Source: Xylocopa sonorina
Lineage: Eukaryota > Arthropoda > Insecta > Hymenoptera > Apidae
Length of the DNA: 64,000 nucleotides
NCBI RefSeq assembly: GCF_050948175.1
Contig: NW_027490117.1
Coordinates: 1,054,001-1,118,000 of the forward strand
Reading direction: 5' to 3'
In this document: positions 48,819 to 59,919 of the stretch, piece by piece
Position numbering within the stretch: position 1 is the first letter of the stretch
Layout: every line of letters begins with the position of its first letter
Notes under the pieces: generated by a model
What the model was told of the DNA's origin: nothing
The model's input: only the letters and a program-made list of their open reading frames with translations
Databases searched by the model: none
Translations under genes and position numbers: made by a program

Positions 48819-50114
48819 TGTCACGTCTCGGGTCGTGGAAAATTGACCGTTTGCTGGGAGCAAACAAAAATTAACCGTTTGCAGGAAGTTCTTCCACGCA
48901 ACGAGTTTGTTTATTCGTGGCGGAACGGTGCATGAAAATCGGATTCCAAAACGCTAGATACGGGTCCACTAGCGGAGTGGGCCGCTCTAGTTTGCCGATC
49001 CAGAGATGTGGAAAACAAAGGTTATCTTCTCCTTAGTCGAACTGTGGATCAATGCAGGTAAGCAGAGGGCCACTCTAACTGATCGGTAACCAAGCGCAAC
49101 TAAGAGTCAAAACTCCTTGAATGATATTGGAAGGTTAGTGAACTCGTGGAAAACTTCGTACCGTAATGAATTTAATTTAATATAAGGCAAGGAATGCTTT
49201 GAGAATAATGAGAATTTGTAAATGCTGGTAAAAATAAAATATATTCTAAGTAGAACCTAAGTTTACACTTTACTGCCCTATGCCAAGAATGATTAAGTAC
49301 TGGAATCCTTGTTTTAGAATAAAGTTAAAGTTAGAATTGGAAACAGCAACTTGAATTCTGAGTTGGAACAAAAACGAAATAGCAAACACCTTCAAGTAAG
49401 GTGGAGTAAGACCCGGAGGCATGAGAGGTACAATTCCGATGAGCGCTTGGCTCGATCTGTAATCGTCGAACGCTGGGTTTCATCTCTCGGTCTATTCGCG
49501 ACTTCGCGTCCTCTCGCGTCCTCCTCGGATCGCGGGAGTCGCTGGGCCCTGGAGTGGGGCGGACGCTCGACCCTTGCGGTGGGGTGTACGTTCGACACTC
49601 GCAGTGGGGCGGACGGTCGTGATGGGGCGTACGCGGTCGGCGTGAGCCGCGCGCGTCGGGCGCTCGCTCCAGCGTTTCGCTAATACTCTAGTTATGAATA
49701 ATACGCTTTATAAAATTATGATTACACATGAAATGAATTATACTATGCTTGTGTGTTATGTCGTGCATGCACATAGAGTGTCGTGTGCTTAAATACTACA
49801 ATTCGCTTGGTTATAGACATGAGTATAATACGAATATGTGCGCATAACTGTGGGCGACTCCTCGTGGTGCGTGGAATGGTCCGCCTGCGGAGGCTATGGT
49901 TGGTGTCTGCTCCAACTGTCTGATGTATGCGCGTCGAGGCGCGATCGTGTGGTTCAACTCCTTGGTGCGAGGGTGGCTGCCTTAGCTCGGCAATCGGACT
50001 GTGTTATTGTGTGCCGGTGTGCTCGCCCCTGCAATGGCGGCAGGCGATGTATGCGGCTGAGCCGGGGGGGGGGGGGGGGTGCAGGAGGTACCATGAGGTT
50101 CGGCCGACGTCACA
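48819..50114. mobile_element. Solo LTR, family 2, with 4-bp target duplication
   Basis: 1296 bp, TGTCACGTCTCGGG to GACGTCACA, flanked by GATG (48815-48818 and 50115-50118). Arm A keeps the empty site (reverse complement of about 23570-23590, TATAGATGAATTC). GC-rich ends and AT-rich centre; contains a 16-G run at 50064-50079. Open frames in the GC-rich part (49351-49683, 49838-50146) show no domain and are ignored. Confidence 0.85.
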
Positions 50115-50153
50115 GATGCGTTCTGGAATTGAAATTAAATGTTTGAATTTTCT

Positions 50154-50746
50154 GGGGTGGGGTGCACCGTAAACTACCATACGCGTTCGCAGGTGTCGGG
50201 CGGCCCGTTGGCGCCTAGTATCCCGGTGATGATGGTCCCGGTGATAAGGTTACAGGGTGGATGACGCGTCAAGTCTAGCTTCTCACATCCTAGCCTCGCA
50301 TCAAACCTCCTAGTGGTTCCCCCGGAATGTGCCCTCGGGCATTCAGATTGATGCGGGTCGGGGAGACTTTTGCGTGCGTCCGTCCCATCACGGACCGCGG
50401 TCTCCTTTCTTATCGAATATAAATGGGACAAGTTGTGGTTCTGGATTATTGACTCAACACTAATCCATTCAGTTCGTAGAACAAAATTCTTTACAGCCGA
50501 CACAGAGTCAAGAGAGAAAAGGTCTTCTTCTCACTGCTAAAGTGTTGATGGAGAACACACTCAGTGCATGGGCGGATGGTATAAGAGATGGCTTATATCA
50601 GATGACGAAGTTGTGGTGCATGTCCTGGCCCCAACCGGAAGCGCTGGCTAGCCGGGAGGTAGGTCCAGATTGAGGATTAAGTGCGTATGCCCTAGAGGCG
50701 CGGTAGCACATCCGAGCCCCCTCCCGGGGCCGGATTCATAATAGTT
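50154..50746. mobile_element. Short GC-rich retroelement, second copy, 14-bp target duplication
   Basis: Flanked by TGTTTGAATTTTCT at 50140-50153 and 50747-50760. Starts GGGGTGGGGTGCACCGTAAA and shares with 36092-36715 the words CCATACGCGTTCG, GGCCCGTTGGCGCCTAGTAT, TAGCCTCGCATCAAACCTCC and GCGTATGCCCTA. The empty site is in arm A (near 23550). It lies only 39 bp from the solo LTR at 48819-50114. Confidence 0.85.
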
Positions 50747-50760
50747 TGTTTGAATTTTCT

Positions 50761-51640
50761 ATCTACTGTTTAGAACATCTTTCTGTTGGAATGTTCAAAA
50801 ATTTTTCATATTCGAAAATATTGAAAATGTTTGGGCTTGGTTCTCTAATTTAATATCTAGAATTTTCTGAGAAATTCTTGTCTAATTCTTATAAATAATT
50901 TTTTATCGTAGTGAACTATATAATGGGCAATTAGAATTCTTTATGAAATAATAATAACAGAGAGGTATGTATCCATTCTTGTAGTTTTGTAAAGAGTATT
51001 TTATCTTACTATCAAAAATAAAATATTAAGATTTGTTTATAACGTAATGGAATTTAATTACCTTTTGATTCAATTTCACAATGATAATCATCCATAGTTC
51101 AATAATTTTGTGATCTGTCCTCAGGAATCCGCAACTCAGTACTTATAAAGTGAACGGTACAAAGAACAGCCTAGCCAAACATAATCGAACCGAGTTTTCA
51201 ATACTAATCTTATCATGTTTAACTTATCCTGCAAACTATTAAAATTCCCTTCGAAAAACGTTTATTCACAGTGAAGTAAACGGTAAGCATTACGCCTTCC
51301 ACCACTACTTACAATACGTATGATTCATTTACTATCAAAACTGTAAGTACTATCGCTTTTCTGTACTTTTTGTAACCTTCAATGGCTTCATGTTACAGGT
51401 CGTTGGACTCATTTTAAAATGCCCTATCGTATTACGGAAGAATGAACATACCAATTCATTTTAAAAAATGAAGGCAACCTTCAAATGTCCAGCATATCTC
51501 CACTTACAAAAAAACTATTTTCATCACCGGATGAGACCTTTGTACTGTGCAATTTTATATCAGCAAAAATTTCTATAGAACTTATAGTTTTGAGGATATC
51601 TGAGGTGCTGATTATTACTGCCCCACCCTGTATATTGTTA
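50761..51640. other. AT-rich stretch of A-inv, no recognisable gene
   Basis: Reverse-complement counterpart of 22700-23560. Small open frames are broken differently from those in arm A. Ends with CCACCCTGTATA at 51620-51631, directly before the membrane-segment ORF at 51640. Confidence 0.5.
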
Positions 51641-51945
51641 TGGATGTGTTCAAGAAGGCAAAAATGAGCAAAGTTAAATTTAATATTACGATGTTTATTA
51701 TATTCCTCATAATATGTTTGTTTTTCTGGAATTTAGCCAAAAAACAGTGCTCACGACATCGGCAGATGAATGTATTTGCCTTAGAATTACAAGTGCCGAC
51801 AATTTCGAAAGTAGAATATTTTTTTACTTCGCTAACCGAATCATTGCAAACGTTGCAAAACGAATCAATGCGTGCCTTTCAAAACAGTCAGATTCAAATT
51901 ACGATACAACGTTTCAAAGAAATGGTACGTGCCACTGTTTTCTAA
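51640..51945 (+). CDS. Unrecognised 101-aa ORF with one predicted membrane segment
   Basis: An N-terminal basic stretch (MDVFKKAKMSKVK) is followed by a hydrophobic run at about residues 17-32 (ITMFIIFLIICLFFW), then a polar, Gln-rich, possibly helical tail. This gives the topology of a small single-pass membrane protein. The arm A copy (minus strand, about 22720-22420) keeps the frame across a 6-nt length difference but has one stop codon. I do not recognise the family. It is more likely a fragment of a decayed mobile or viral-type element than a live gene. Confidence 0.35.
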   Translation: MDVFKKAKMSKVKFNITMFIIFLIICLFFWNLAKKQCSRHRQMNVFALELQVPTISKVEYFFTSLTESLQTLQNESMRAFQNSQIQITIQRFKEMVRATVF

Positions 51946-52035
51946 TTTCCGTTTCTTTAAGCAAAGGAAATTTAATTGAAATATCCGCAAAATTTAAGGA
52001 CAAAGAAGTTATTATAATCTTACGCAACATATATG

Positions 52036-52323
52036 ATGGTGATAAAGGATAAGTATACGGAACTGAAAATGGAAGGTAGCGAGTAGAAAAAGAAACTGAT
52101 AGAACTGCAAAGTAGATTGATACATCCCTCAAATGATGATTCTACGTTAATAAAATCTGTTAATCAAAGAACTATTGCAAAAATCAAGTATAATCAATAT
52201 TACTTCTGCTCAAAAGCTATAATAGAATTGACCCGAAATGGATATAAAACAGGCAATTATATCTACACGTTCTATTCTATGCAAAGGCAAATATTTCAAA
52301 GAGAAGGAATGTATTACTTATAA
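52036..52323 (+). pseudogene. Unrecognised ORF, broken once in A-inv
   Basis: Starts ATG at 52036, has one TAG after about 16 codons, then is open to 52321. The region from about residue 28 on (HPSNDDSTLIKSVNQ, KYNQYYFCSKAIIEL) is alignable with the arm A copy (minus strand near 22340-22100), which lacks that TAG but has two other stops. Different breaks in each copy mean the sequence was open more widely before duplication. Family not recognised. Confidence 0.35.
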
Positions 52324-52755
52324 ATTACTTATGTTCGAAGAGATCTCATTAATTTAGGCTTCTTGTCTTGCAGAACTAATCATTCATTTAACATGGAAAG
52401 GAGTCGAGGAATAGTAAAATATTTTCATATTTCATAGCCTCATTCGATACGTCGATTGGATCACGTAAAACATCGGACACTAATTGCATCTACACCTTCA
52501 GACCTTAAATATATAATTGCAACAACATATTTAATACCGTTTTAATAACATTTTTCTAATTGTTTATGTTTATGCCTCATGAATATATATTAATCGAATA
52601 AGTTGCTTTACCAAAGAATAAAAGAACTCGGGGATTACAAATCTGAGCATTTCATAACAAAACTGCGTTACTTATATAATGTTAAATGTAAAAAAAGATG
52701 AAGACCAAAAAGATCGTACATGAGTTGAATCCACAATGCGTGAAGATCCATCTCC

Positions 52756-52995
52756 TTGACGATGATAAGAGACAAGTCTGTCTCATGCACTACAATATGC
52801 CAAACAGCCAGTGCTTGGTACGGTAATGACAACGGATGGAACGAATTCCGTGCCAGAACTGTGCAAAGACAGTGCTTCTACGCAGCTCTCGTAACGGCAT
52901 ACTCTTCGTTCTGGGGCGACACTCGTATCACGGCACTATTAATGCACCGCGATATAGCACACGGCCGTGGCAATGACACTATTAACTCACCATAG
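52756..52995 (+). pseudogene. Unrecognised small ORF conserved between arms (A-inv)
   Basis: 79 codons; the partner of 21289-21552 in the inverted arm. It ends early relative to the arm A copy (stop after NDTINSP). It lies about 430 bp downstream of two other ORFs that are also kept in both arms (51640-51945 and 52036-52323), on the same strand, so the three may be pieces of one former gene or element. Function unknown. Confidence 0.35.
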
Positions 52996-53374
52996 CTATA
53001 CGCGTGGTAGTGGCGTAGGCTAACATTAGCTAATGGGGAAGCTGTTTCCATAAAAATTATAAACGAATGTGAAAAATGACTAAACTAAGCAAGTTATTTA
53101 TTTTGATTCGAAAATAGAAACACCGGCACGAAATAAAGATATAAGAACTCGATTTTATTATTTTCTATAATCTAGCTCTATGCGGCGATTTTTTCCATGA
53201 AAATTCGTTAATTATTTTCCTTAAGTACTTTATCATAAAAATATATACATTTATTATATATATATATTTTTTCTTCAATTTATCGTTACAAATTCATGCA
53301 ATTAACAACATGTCATTTAAGAAATTGCACAAGGTGAAGTTAGGGTCGTATCAGCATGCATTTTTATTTTATAG

Positions 53375-54638
53375 TGTGACGGGGTTTTCCCGTTACAATC
53401 CGCAAGAAAGGGGTATATAGAACCAATAATACAGGGGTTATACAGAAGTTTAATCCGGAGTTATATCGGGGTACAAAATATCCGCGTGATTCGACAACGC
53501 GAAATACAGAACAATAAATTTCCTATCCAGCGAGTATTTCGAAGCTGCGAGGCTGGGACTTTTTTGGGCGCCAGCTACTCAAGAAGTAGCAAAACCTAAT
53601 AAACCACGCAACCCGGGGGAAACCCGGTGCAAGATAACCCTCGAAATTTCGAAATACTCCGTCGCTCGACTACTTCTAGCCGAGTGCGCCAATTAGGGTC
53701 GCGGGATACTGAACTCACGGCTTCTTTCTATATTGCCTTGACGCGGTATTACAAAAGGGTATACGACACGCCGCGAATGACCGGGGATCACCACCCGTTA
53801 TACAATACAAATTATAATACGCGATATCACAAATGCGGCAGGGAACAAATGGGACGCTTTAGCGTATAAGGACTCACGTTCTCGCTTCCAGCAAGTCTGG
53901 ATCTCGTTCAGTCCGTCTATCTCTCTCTCTCTCTCTCTCTCTCTTCCGAATCGCTCCGTATAATCGCTTGCTCGGTTGCTCGCTAAATAGTCGCTAAGTC
54001 GCTGGGAAGAAGAATAGTAGTAGAGTAGGCCGTCTTCATGCTGGCTAGCTCATTATATAGGTTTGCTGGGGGTCTTCGGATCCCCTTAGATCCTCCTTGG
54101 GGCTCCTTGGTGGGGTAGGGCTATACGCTTCGGTATTGTTCGGGGCATCGATCGGTGGATTTCGGCGATCTTCCCTGATCGCCCCCTGTGGTGTGTCTAG
54201 AGGGGGTCCTCTGGATCATTTGAACTGCGGCGCGTGTCGCGCGCCGCGTTTTCCACGGCTCACCTGCAATTCCGCTGCGCATCTTGAGTTTTCCTCTCCA
54301 TGGGCTCAGGGGAGGGGTGGAGGTCCTTCTCACACCCGAGAACCATCCTGTTCGTCTCCATGGACTATGGCAGCGGTCTTATCGTTGCAGGGCTCTGGGT
54401 CGTATCCTTCGGGCTTCAGGGTCTCTTCTTGCTCACTTCCCGACTCCTCCACCGTCGAGCCCGTCACGCTACCTCGGCGCATAGCTCGTCCGCGGACCTG
54501 CGGTCTTCTTATCCGCCAAAGGGGCGTCTTATGGGTTGCTTCTTCTTCAGCTCGCCAGTCTTATTCGTCAAACGGAGAGAGAGAAAAGAACGGGGGGGGG
54601 GGGGGGGTGAGCGAGCCTTGTGACGTCACCACGTCACA
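53375..54638. mobile_element. Solo LTR, family 1, with 4-bp target duplication
   Basis: 1264 bp, TGTGACGGGGTTTTCCCGTT to CACCACGTCACA, flanked by ATAG (53371-53374 and 54639-54642). The empty site is in arm A (reverse complement near 20935). The longest and probably least truncated member of the family; contains a CT microsatellite (53930-53943) and a 16-G run (54592-54607). Open frames such as 54097-54642 lie in the GC-rich LTR and are not considered genes. Confidence 0.88.
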
Positions 54639-54642
54639 ATAG

Positions 54643-57335
54643 GTAATACATTATTTTATAAATAATATTTTTGGTTTATGACGGGTTGAAAAAAATATAT
54701 ACGACTCTTTTATACTTTTATAATCAGTGCGGTATAAGAATACAAAACGAAGAACTGTCCACTCTTATCAGGAGTAAAAACAATGTTTGGTACGCAAGGT
54801 TCGTTGTAAAATATAATCAAGCAGTTAATACATCAAATCACAGCACATAATAAATCACTGAAAGTATAATGATATGAATAGTAAGAAAAACATTTTCATT
54901 TGTTAGATGTTTATAAATTCAAATTTAAAAGTCCAAGTCACATTTAATATATTATTGTTTAACAAGGTGATTTAATGATGTTCCAAATAGGCGTGGAGAA
55001 CTAGCTGGTACTTCTGTCAATGTAATTTCATTTCTGCGGATACAGTAAAAACACATTTACAATCTAAGCAAGGTTTCATTAGATCTGGTGGATTTTCCAA
55101 ATTTTAGAAAGGGATAATGGCAGTAGTAGTTGGTTCAACGCCATGTGATAAACATATACAACAAGCAAAGCGACGTAAACGGATTTAAAATGTTCAAGAT
55201 TATATAAATTACACTATTACACTTTTTTAATCCATGTAGCGTTTCTGTTCTTTGTAACCTACAAAGAGTCTTAAGGATGTAACGCAATGTAAAGAAGTTT
55301 GGAAACAAAGAAGGCAGGCCTTAATCTCAGATAAAGGAACCTTGGATCTGTTGGGTATCATGATTACCGGCGTGCTGTATTAACGGATATGTCACGCAGT
55401 TTTAATTTTCAAAACGAGAACAATTTAAATAAGTCTGGAGTCGACACATTGGAAGAAAAATTCTTCCAGTGAAAAATGCTGTATGCAGTGCAATAGCAGC
55501 TTCGCATCCCCTTGATATTCCACAGATAATCTTATTATTATATATAATAATTATATATAATTATATATTATTTATATATAATTATATATAAATCTTATCA
55601 TTTTACTCAATTTACTAGAATCGAAATTATGAAATCTATTATGTGGTATTTTTGTAACTGCTACCATACAAATACGCGCGCGCGCACACACACTAACACG
55701 CACATACGAAATCCATCAAGATTAAAGGTACTATGTATGTATTGGAGGATGCGTACAAGAAGAAAGGACTATTACATGGAAAAATTGTAGAATTCCATTA
55801 GTAATTGATAATTAGATTATAAACATTTATATCCTTTTATCAGAAATTTATATAGGACAAAATTGCAGCACGCAGATGTGTAAATATCACGTTGCGATCT
55901 CATTTCATTTTGGCAGTTATACTTATATATAAGCATCCATCCAAGTATAAAGTTTGATAATCTTTAAACTATAAAATAGGTATGAAACATTAGACTTTTT
56001 GCTGGCGTTGGTCTATTTTATCATTTTTGGAACTTGTGAAGCATCTAGAACTATAACAACAAAGTACTTTATATTTTTACTCATTGTTTCCATAGAAAAT
56101 ATTAAATATGAATAACTATGTTCATTTTATTATAAATGTATGAGTAAAGTTCAATCTACATAAATAAATATTTTCAAACGGAATTTATTTAACTTTTATC
56201 ATTTAGCGTATTAAAATATATTACAAGATATATAAAAATATATTTTACTCTAGTTTTTTAAATATTTTAAATATTTTATATTATCATATTTAACTTTTAC
56301 AAAAAGTAACAATATTTTTATAAGTAGGAATAATTTTTCCTTAATTAGTTAATATGTCTGTTCTTTTTAAGAAGAAGGTATTTATTTTTCCAAAGTAAGT
56401 TTCTACTTTATATTGACCATTAATTCCTCTAATCTTCTTGCTTTTCGTAGATCACTGCTACTTTTCAACTTTCCCATTGCGGCTTTATCGATGTAAGTTT
56501 TAATTCTTCGAAAGATATATAATATTATGTTATTAATAAAATTATTTTACATTTCTAATTAATTTGATCGTAAAAAATATATTTTTCAATGAGAAAGCAT
56601 TGCGAGAAAGTTTTGTGAATCCATTGTTAATGTTGTACGTAGTGGTTGACTAGGTTCTCCTCTCCCTGCCGCATCTTTTTACCATTTTTGAGATTCAAAA
56701 ACCGTGCACCAGCGTCGTCACCTTTAAAATTTACGAAATTTACATATTATAAATTTTTGCAAACCTGATATTAATTAACTATTGAATTATGGTTGCTTGG
56801 GCAATAAATTAGACTAATCTGTGATGTGCTGCAATGTACGAAGACTAATGAATTTTTTTTAACATAATGAACAATAAATAGTACTTGAACTTACAGTTTT
56901 GTTAACATACTCGCTGCTTAAATTAGTCTGCATAACAAATAATATTTGCAAGATCTTTTCCTCTGATTTACCTGAACAATTTGTTCGTTCTTTTTAATTG
57001 TCGTATATAATTATCCAGATCTATCTGTTCCAAATTCTCCTCTAGGAAGGAATCAGGCATCATCTTATCTTATCAATAATATTTATATTCTGTAAAATAA
57101 ATTGATTCGTTTACTAAAATATAAGTTATACTTTCATATATTAATTATAAACTTTTATTTACTTATTCACACCTGGATTACACGCACAATGAGTGAAATC
57201 CGACATTCCTTCAGTTTTTTAATACTCCCTCATAGAATACAGACTCATTAGTAACAGATTTACTGTCTTTGCAAAATAAAAGTGTACATTGCATCACCCA
57301 TTATTTCCAGCTTCCCACAATAATTTTGTGATTCT
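54643..57335. other. AT-rich fossil block, A-inv copy
   Basis: Inverted counterpart of about 17350-20900. No gene recognised. The hairpin counterpart is at about 56638-56660 with one arm mutated. The mini-ORF counterpart (minus strand, about 55090-54930) carries a one-base deletion. Contains an AT microsatellite at about 55535-55595 and a CG/CA microsatellite near 55675-55695. Confidence 0.55.
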
Positions 57336-57339
57336 AGCT

Positions 57340-57620
57340 AGTGTTGCTTGTGGTTAATAATCCATAAATTATCGACGACTGGAGTTACCAACAACTGATA
57401 ACGTATGCAATCACACACGGCTGGTGTAACCAATAGTAGGTAACTCAAGACATATCAGCGACTGGAGTTGCCTGCGGTCGGTAACTCACGATATGCCGAC
57501 AGTAGGTGATGCATGCGGTCGATAACTCATGGTATTATAACGGCTGGTAATGCCAATAGTCGGTAATTCATGAAGTGTCGACAGATGGCATTGCCAGCTA
57601 TCGGTAATCCATCTCTTAGT
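57340..57620. repeat. 41-42-bp minisatellite, A-inv copy
   Basis: Inverted counterpart of 16805-17140 (GGCTGGTAATGCCAATAGTC, CGGTCGGTAACTCACGATAT). Confidence 0.75.
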
Positions 57621-57624
57621 TGTC

Positions 57625-57880
57625 TTAACTTAGTCTAACATCCTCCAAACTTAATTTAAACCAAGCTAACCCTAGTTACACCTAATCTGACTTAACCTGC
57701 CTTCGCTCAAATCTAACTCAACCTAACACAATCTAACTTTACCTGTTTTAAACATAAACAATTCAAACCTACGCTTTCTTATATCTAACCCAACATAACC
57801 GAGCAACCTACAAACATTCCCAAACATAACCCAACCTAACCTAATCTAGCGTAACCTAACTAAATCTATCGTAACCACTT
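57625..57880. repeat. Degenerate CCTAACCTAA-like tract, A-inv copy
   Basis: Spaced TAACCTAACCTAATC-type words; inverted counterpart of 16541-16790. Confidence 0.7.
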
Positions 57881-59272
57881 TTCCATCTCGGGACGCAAGC
57901 AACCTTCGCAACTTTCCCAGGGATGAGGCTATGTAGTAAGCCTTCCGCAGTTACGGAATAGCAGAAATCCAATTCGATTGAACGCTTATTCACGAAATGT
58001 AATGTAATGATCGGCGGGGTCAAGCGGAGCGGTTCCGCCTCTTATACAGGAGCGTCTTCGGCGAAATGAAAACAAACAGTCGGAAAAGAATAAATCTTTA
58101 CTAAAAAATCATATGGAAATCCGATATTTCGACGCGCATATAATGTACATCTAACTAAAACGTAACTCGAAAAATACGAAAGATAAGAGAAAATATTCTC
58201 CAATATTTGACATATATAAATCAACGGATGTAAGGAGAACACTTGATCTTGGGGTAGCGAAACCGGGGCGCTAGCCTGAAGTAATCGCATAACGCTGGTT
58301 CCGGGATGGTGCAGAGAGGAAATGTGATGGGTAGAGAGCAAAAAATAACAACAACGTAACTAGAGAGAGAAAAAAAGGAAAACTGTGGGAACATTGCATT
58401 AATTGAGAGGAAATCCTAGAAATATCAAACAACAGATTACATACCATACCATAAGGGCAAGGTACAACGAAATAGACGACATCGTGAGAGAAAATAAAAA
58501 ATAGAGAAACTTAAAGAGAAAATAATAAATTAGATTGAATGAATCAATATCACTGATCCCGGCAAGCTTAATGGAAAACGCATGACTACGAATCGGCTAG
58601 AGTATAAGATAGATGCTGGTCGCGGTTCGAGTGGCCCTGGGAATCCCCCGCCCGCATTAGGGCAGGCAGTAGGATGGTAGAGGGCCTGCAGCCCCCCCCC
58701 CCCCCAAATCCCACCCCCAGCGTGAGCGAGGCTGCTGTGCATATGCTGCTGTGAGGAGCTGCCGGCTCGCGATTCGGAATCAGCCCTGTCGAGTCCTGGC
58801 AGAAGATTAAAGGTTGAGCAAGCGGTTCGAAGCCCCTTGTCGATGACACAGAAAGATAGGGAAATAGAGAAGGATAATAAAAGCGTATATAAAGGAGAAA
58901 AAGAAAGCCCCGGAAGGAAGTACAGACACGAAAGGACAAGCATCAGGAGCCGAAATAAGGGAACCAAGAAGAAAGAGCAGGATAATGGAATAGTTGATAA
59001 GAACCGATAGACCGATAAGAATAACGTCTACACTTTCGAATAGAAGAATAGGTAGCCACACATCAGACGTAATGATTGATATTATGAGGGAGGATACAGC
59101 AAAGCTAATGACATATTAGGAAACGTTAACGGGAAACATCAGGTATATAAAAAAAAACTGACATCAAACACTTGATGAAACTAGTGGCGAACGTTTACAG
59201 AAAAAAAATGAAGCAATTAAAGGAGCAGGAAGCATTCGAGGACAAGCTACGAGATGAGGAAACGCAGAAAAA

Positions 59273-59897
59273 ATGACAGAAATACAAAAAGATGACGCAA
59301 GAAAATCGAGAGTGGGAGATATAATTCTGGAGTTTAACAAGAAAGCAGGTGTAGAGAACAAAGTAATGGAGGTAAAAGGATTTCTGAAAAAAGGATTCGG
59401 TATAAAGCCTACGAGTGCGAGTATAATGTCCCAACTAAGGGACATATACCCGTTGGATTACCAGAGAAGGAATAAAGGAGGACATAAGACGAACATTGAA
59501 TGAAATCGAAGGAAAGCATGGCGGTATAAACGTCAAGTTGTTAAAACAAAAGTGGAAAGGCTACCAATTCGCGTTAGTTGAATGTGAACAGAAATACAGC
59601 AACGAGCAGAAGAAGGTAAAACTACTCAGAACAGCATTGACCTCTTGTCCCTGCTAAGTGCTACCAAGACTAGAGAGATGCTGCAAGTGCCATAAACTGG
59701 GACATATCGGTAGAAATTGCGAAGAAGTCAAGGATAATAAGGAAACCTGCAGAAGATGCGGATTCCAGAATCATACGATGATTGATTGCATCGCGAACAA
59801 ACCGAAATGTATCATTTGTAGCGAGGCAGGAAGAAACAATCCGTACACCAGATACGTTACCGGAGCTTTAATTGTCCGGTCTACAGAAAGGCCTTGA
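59273..59897 (+). pseudogene. R1-like ORF1 (gag), A-inv copy
   Basis: An open piece at 59273-59503 (GDIILEFNKKAGVENK, TSASIMSQLRDIYPL) continues after a frameshift as INVKLLKQKWKGYQFALVEC, meets one stop, then 59658-59897. That last part has three intact knuckle-like motifs: CCKCHKLGHIGRNC, CRRCGFQNHTMIDC and CIICSEAGRNNPY. The layout of three Cys/His motifs at the C-terminus is typical of ORF1 proteins of the R1 and related LINE clades, where it binds nucleic acid. Confidence 0.82.
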
Positions 59898-59919
59898 TAG
59901 AAAAAAACGAGAAATGAAT

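Noticed and set aside
49351..50503. ORFs in the GC-rich part of a solo LTR and the adjacent short element
   Set aside because: No domain and mutually overlapping. The region is explained by two insertions with target duplications.
54097..54642. 181-codon ORF
   Set aside because: Entirely inside the family 1 solo LTR and ends in the G-run region; overlapping alternative frames of similar length; not shared by the other LTR copies.
58042..59445. Minus-strand hydrophobic ORFs resembling membrane proteins
   Set aside because: Antisense shadows of the plus-strand R1-like ORF1 and its 5' UTR.
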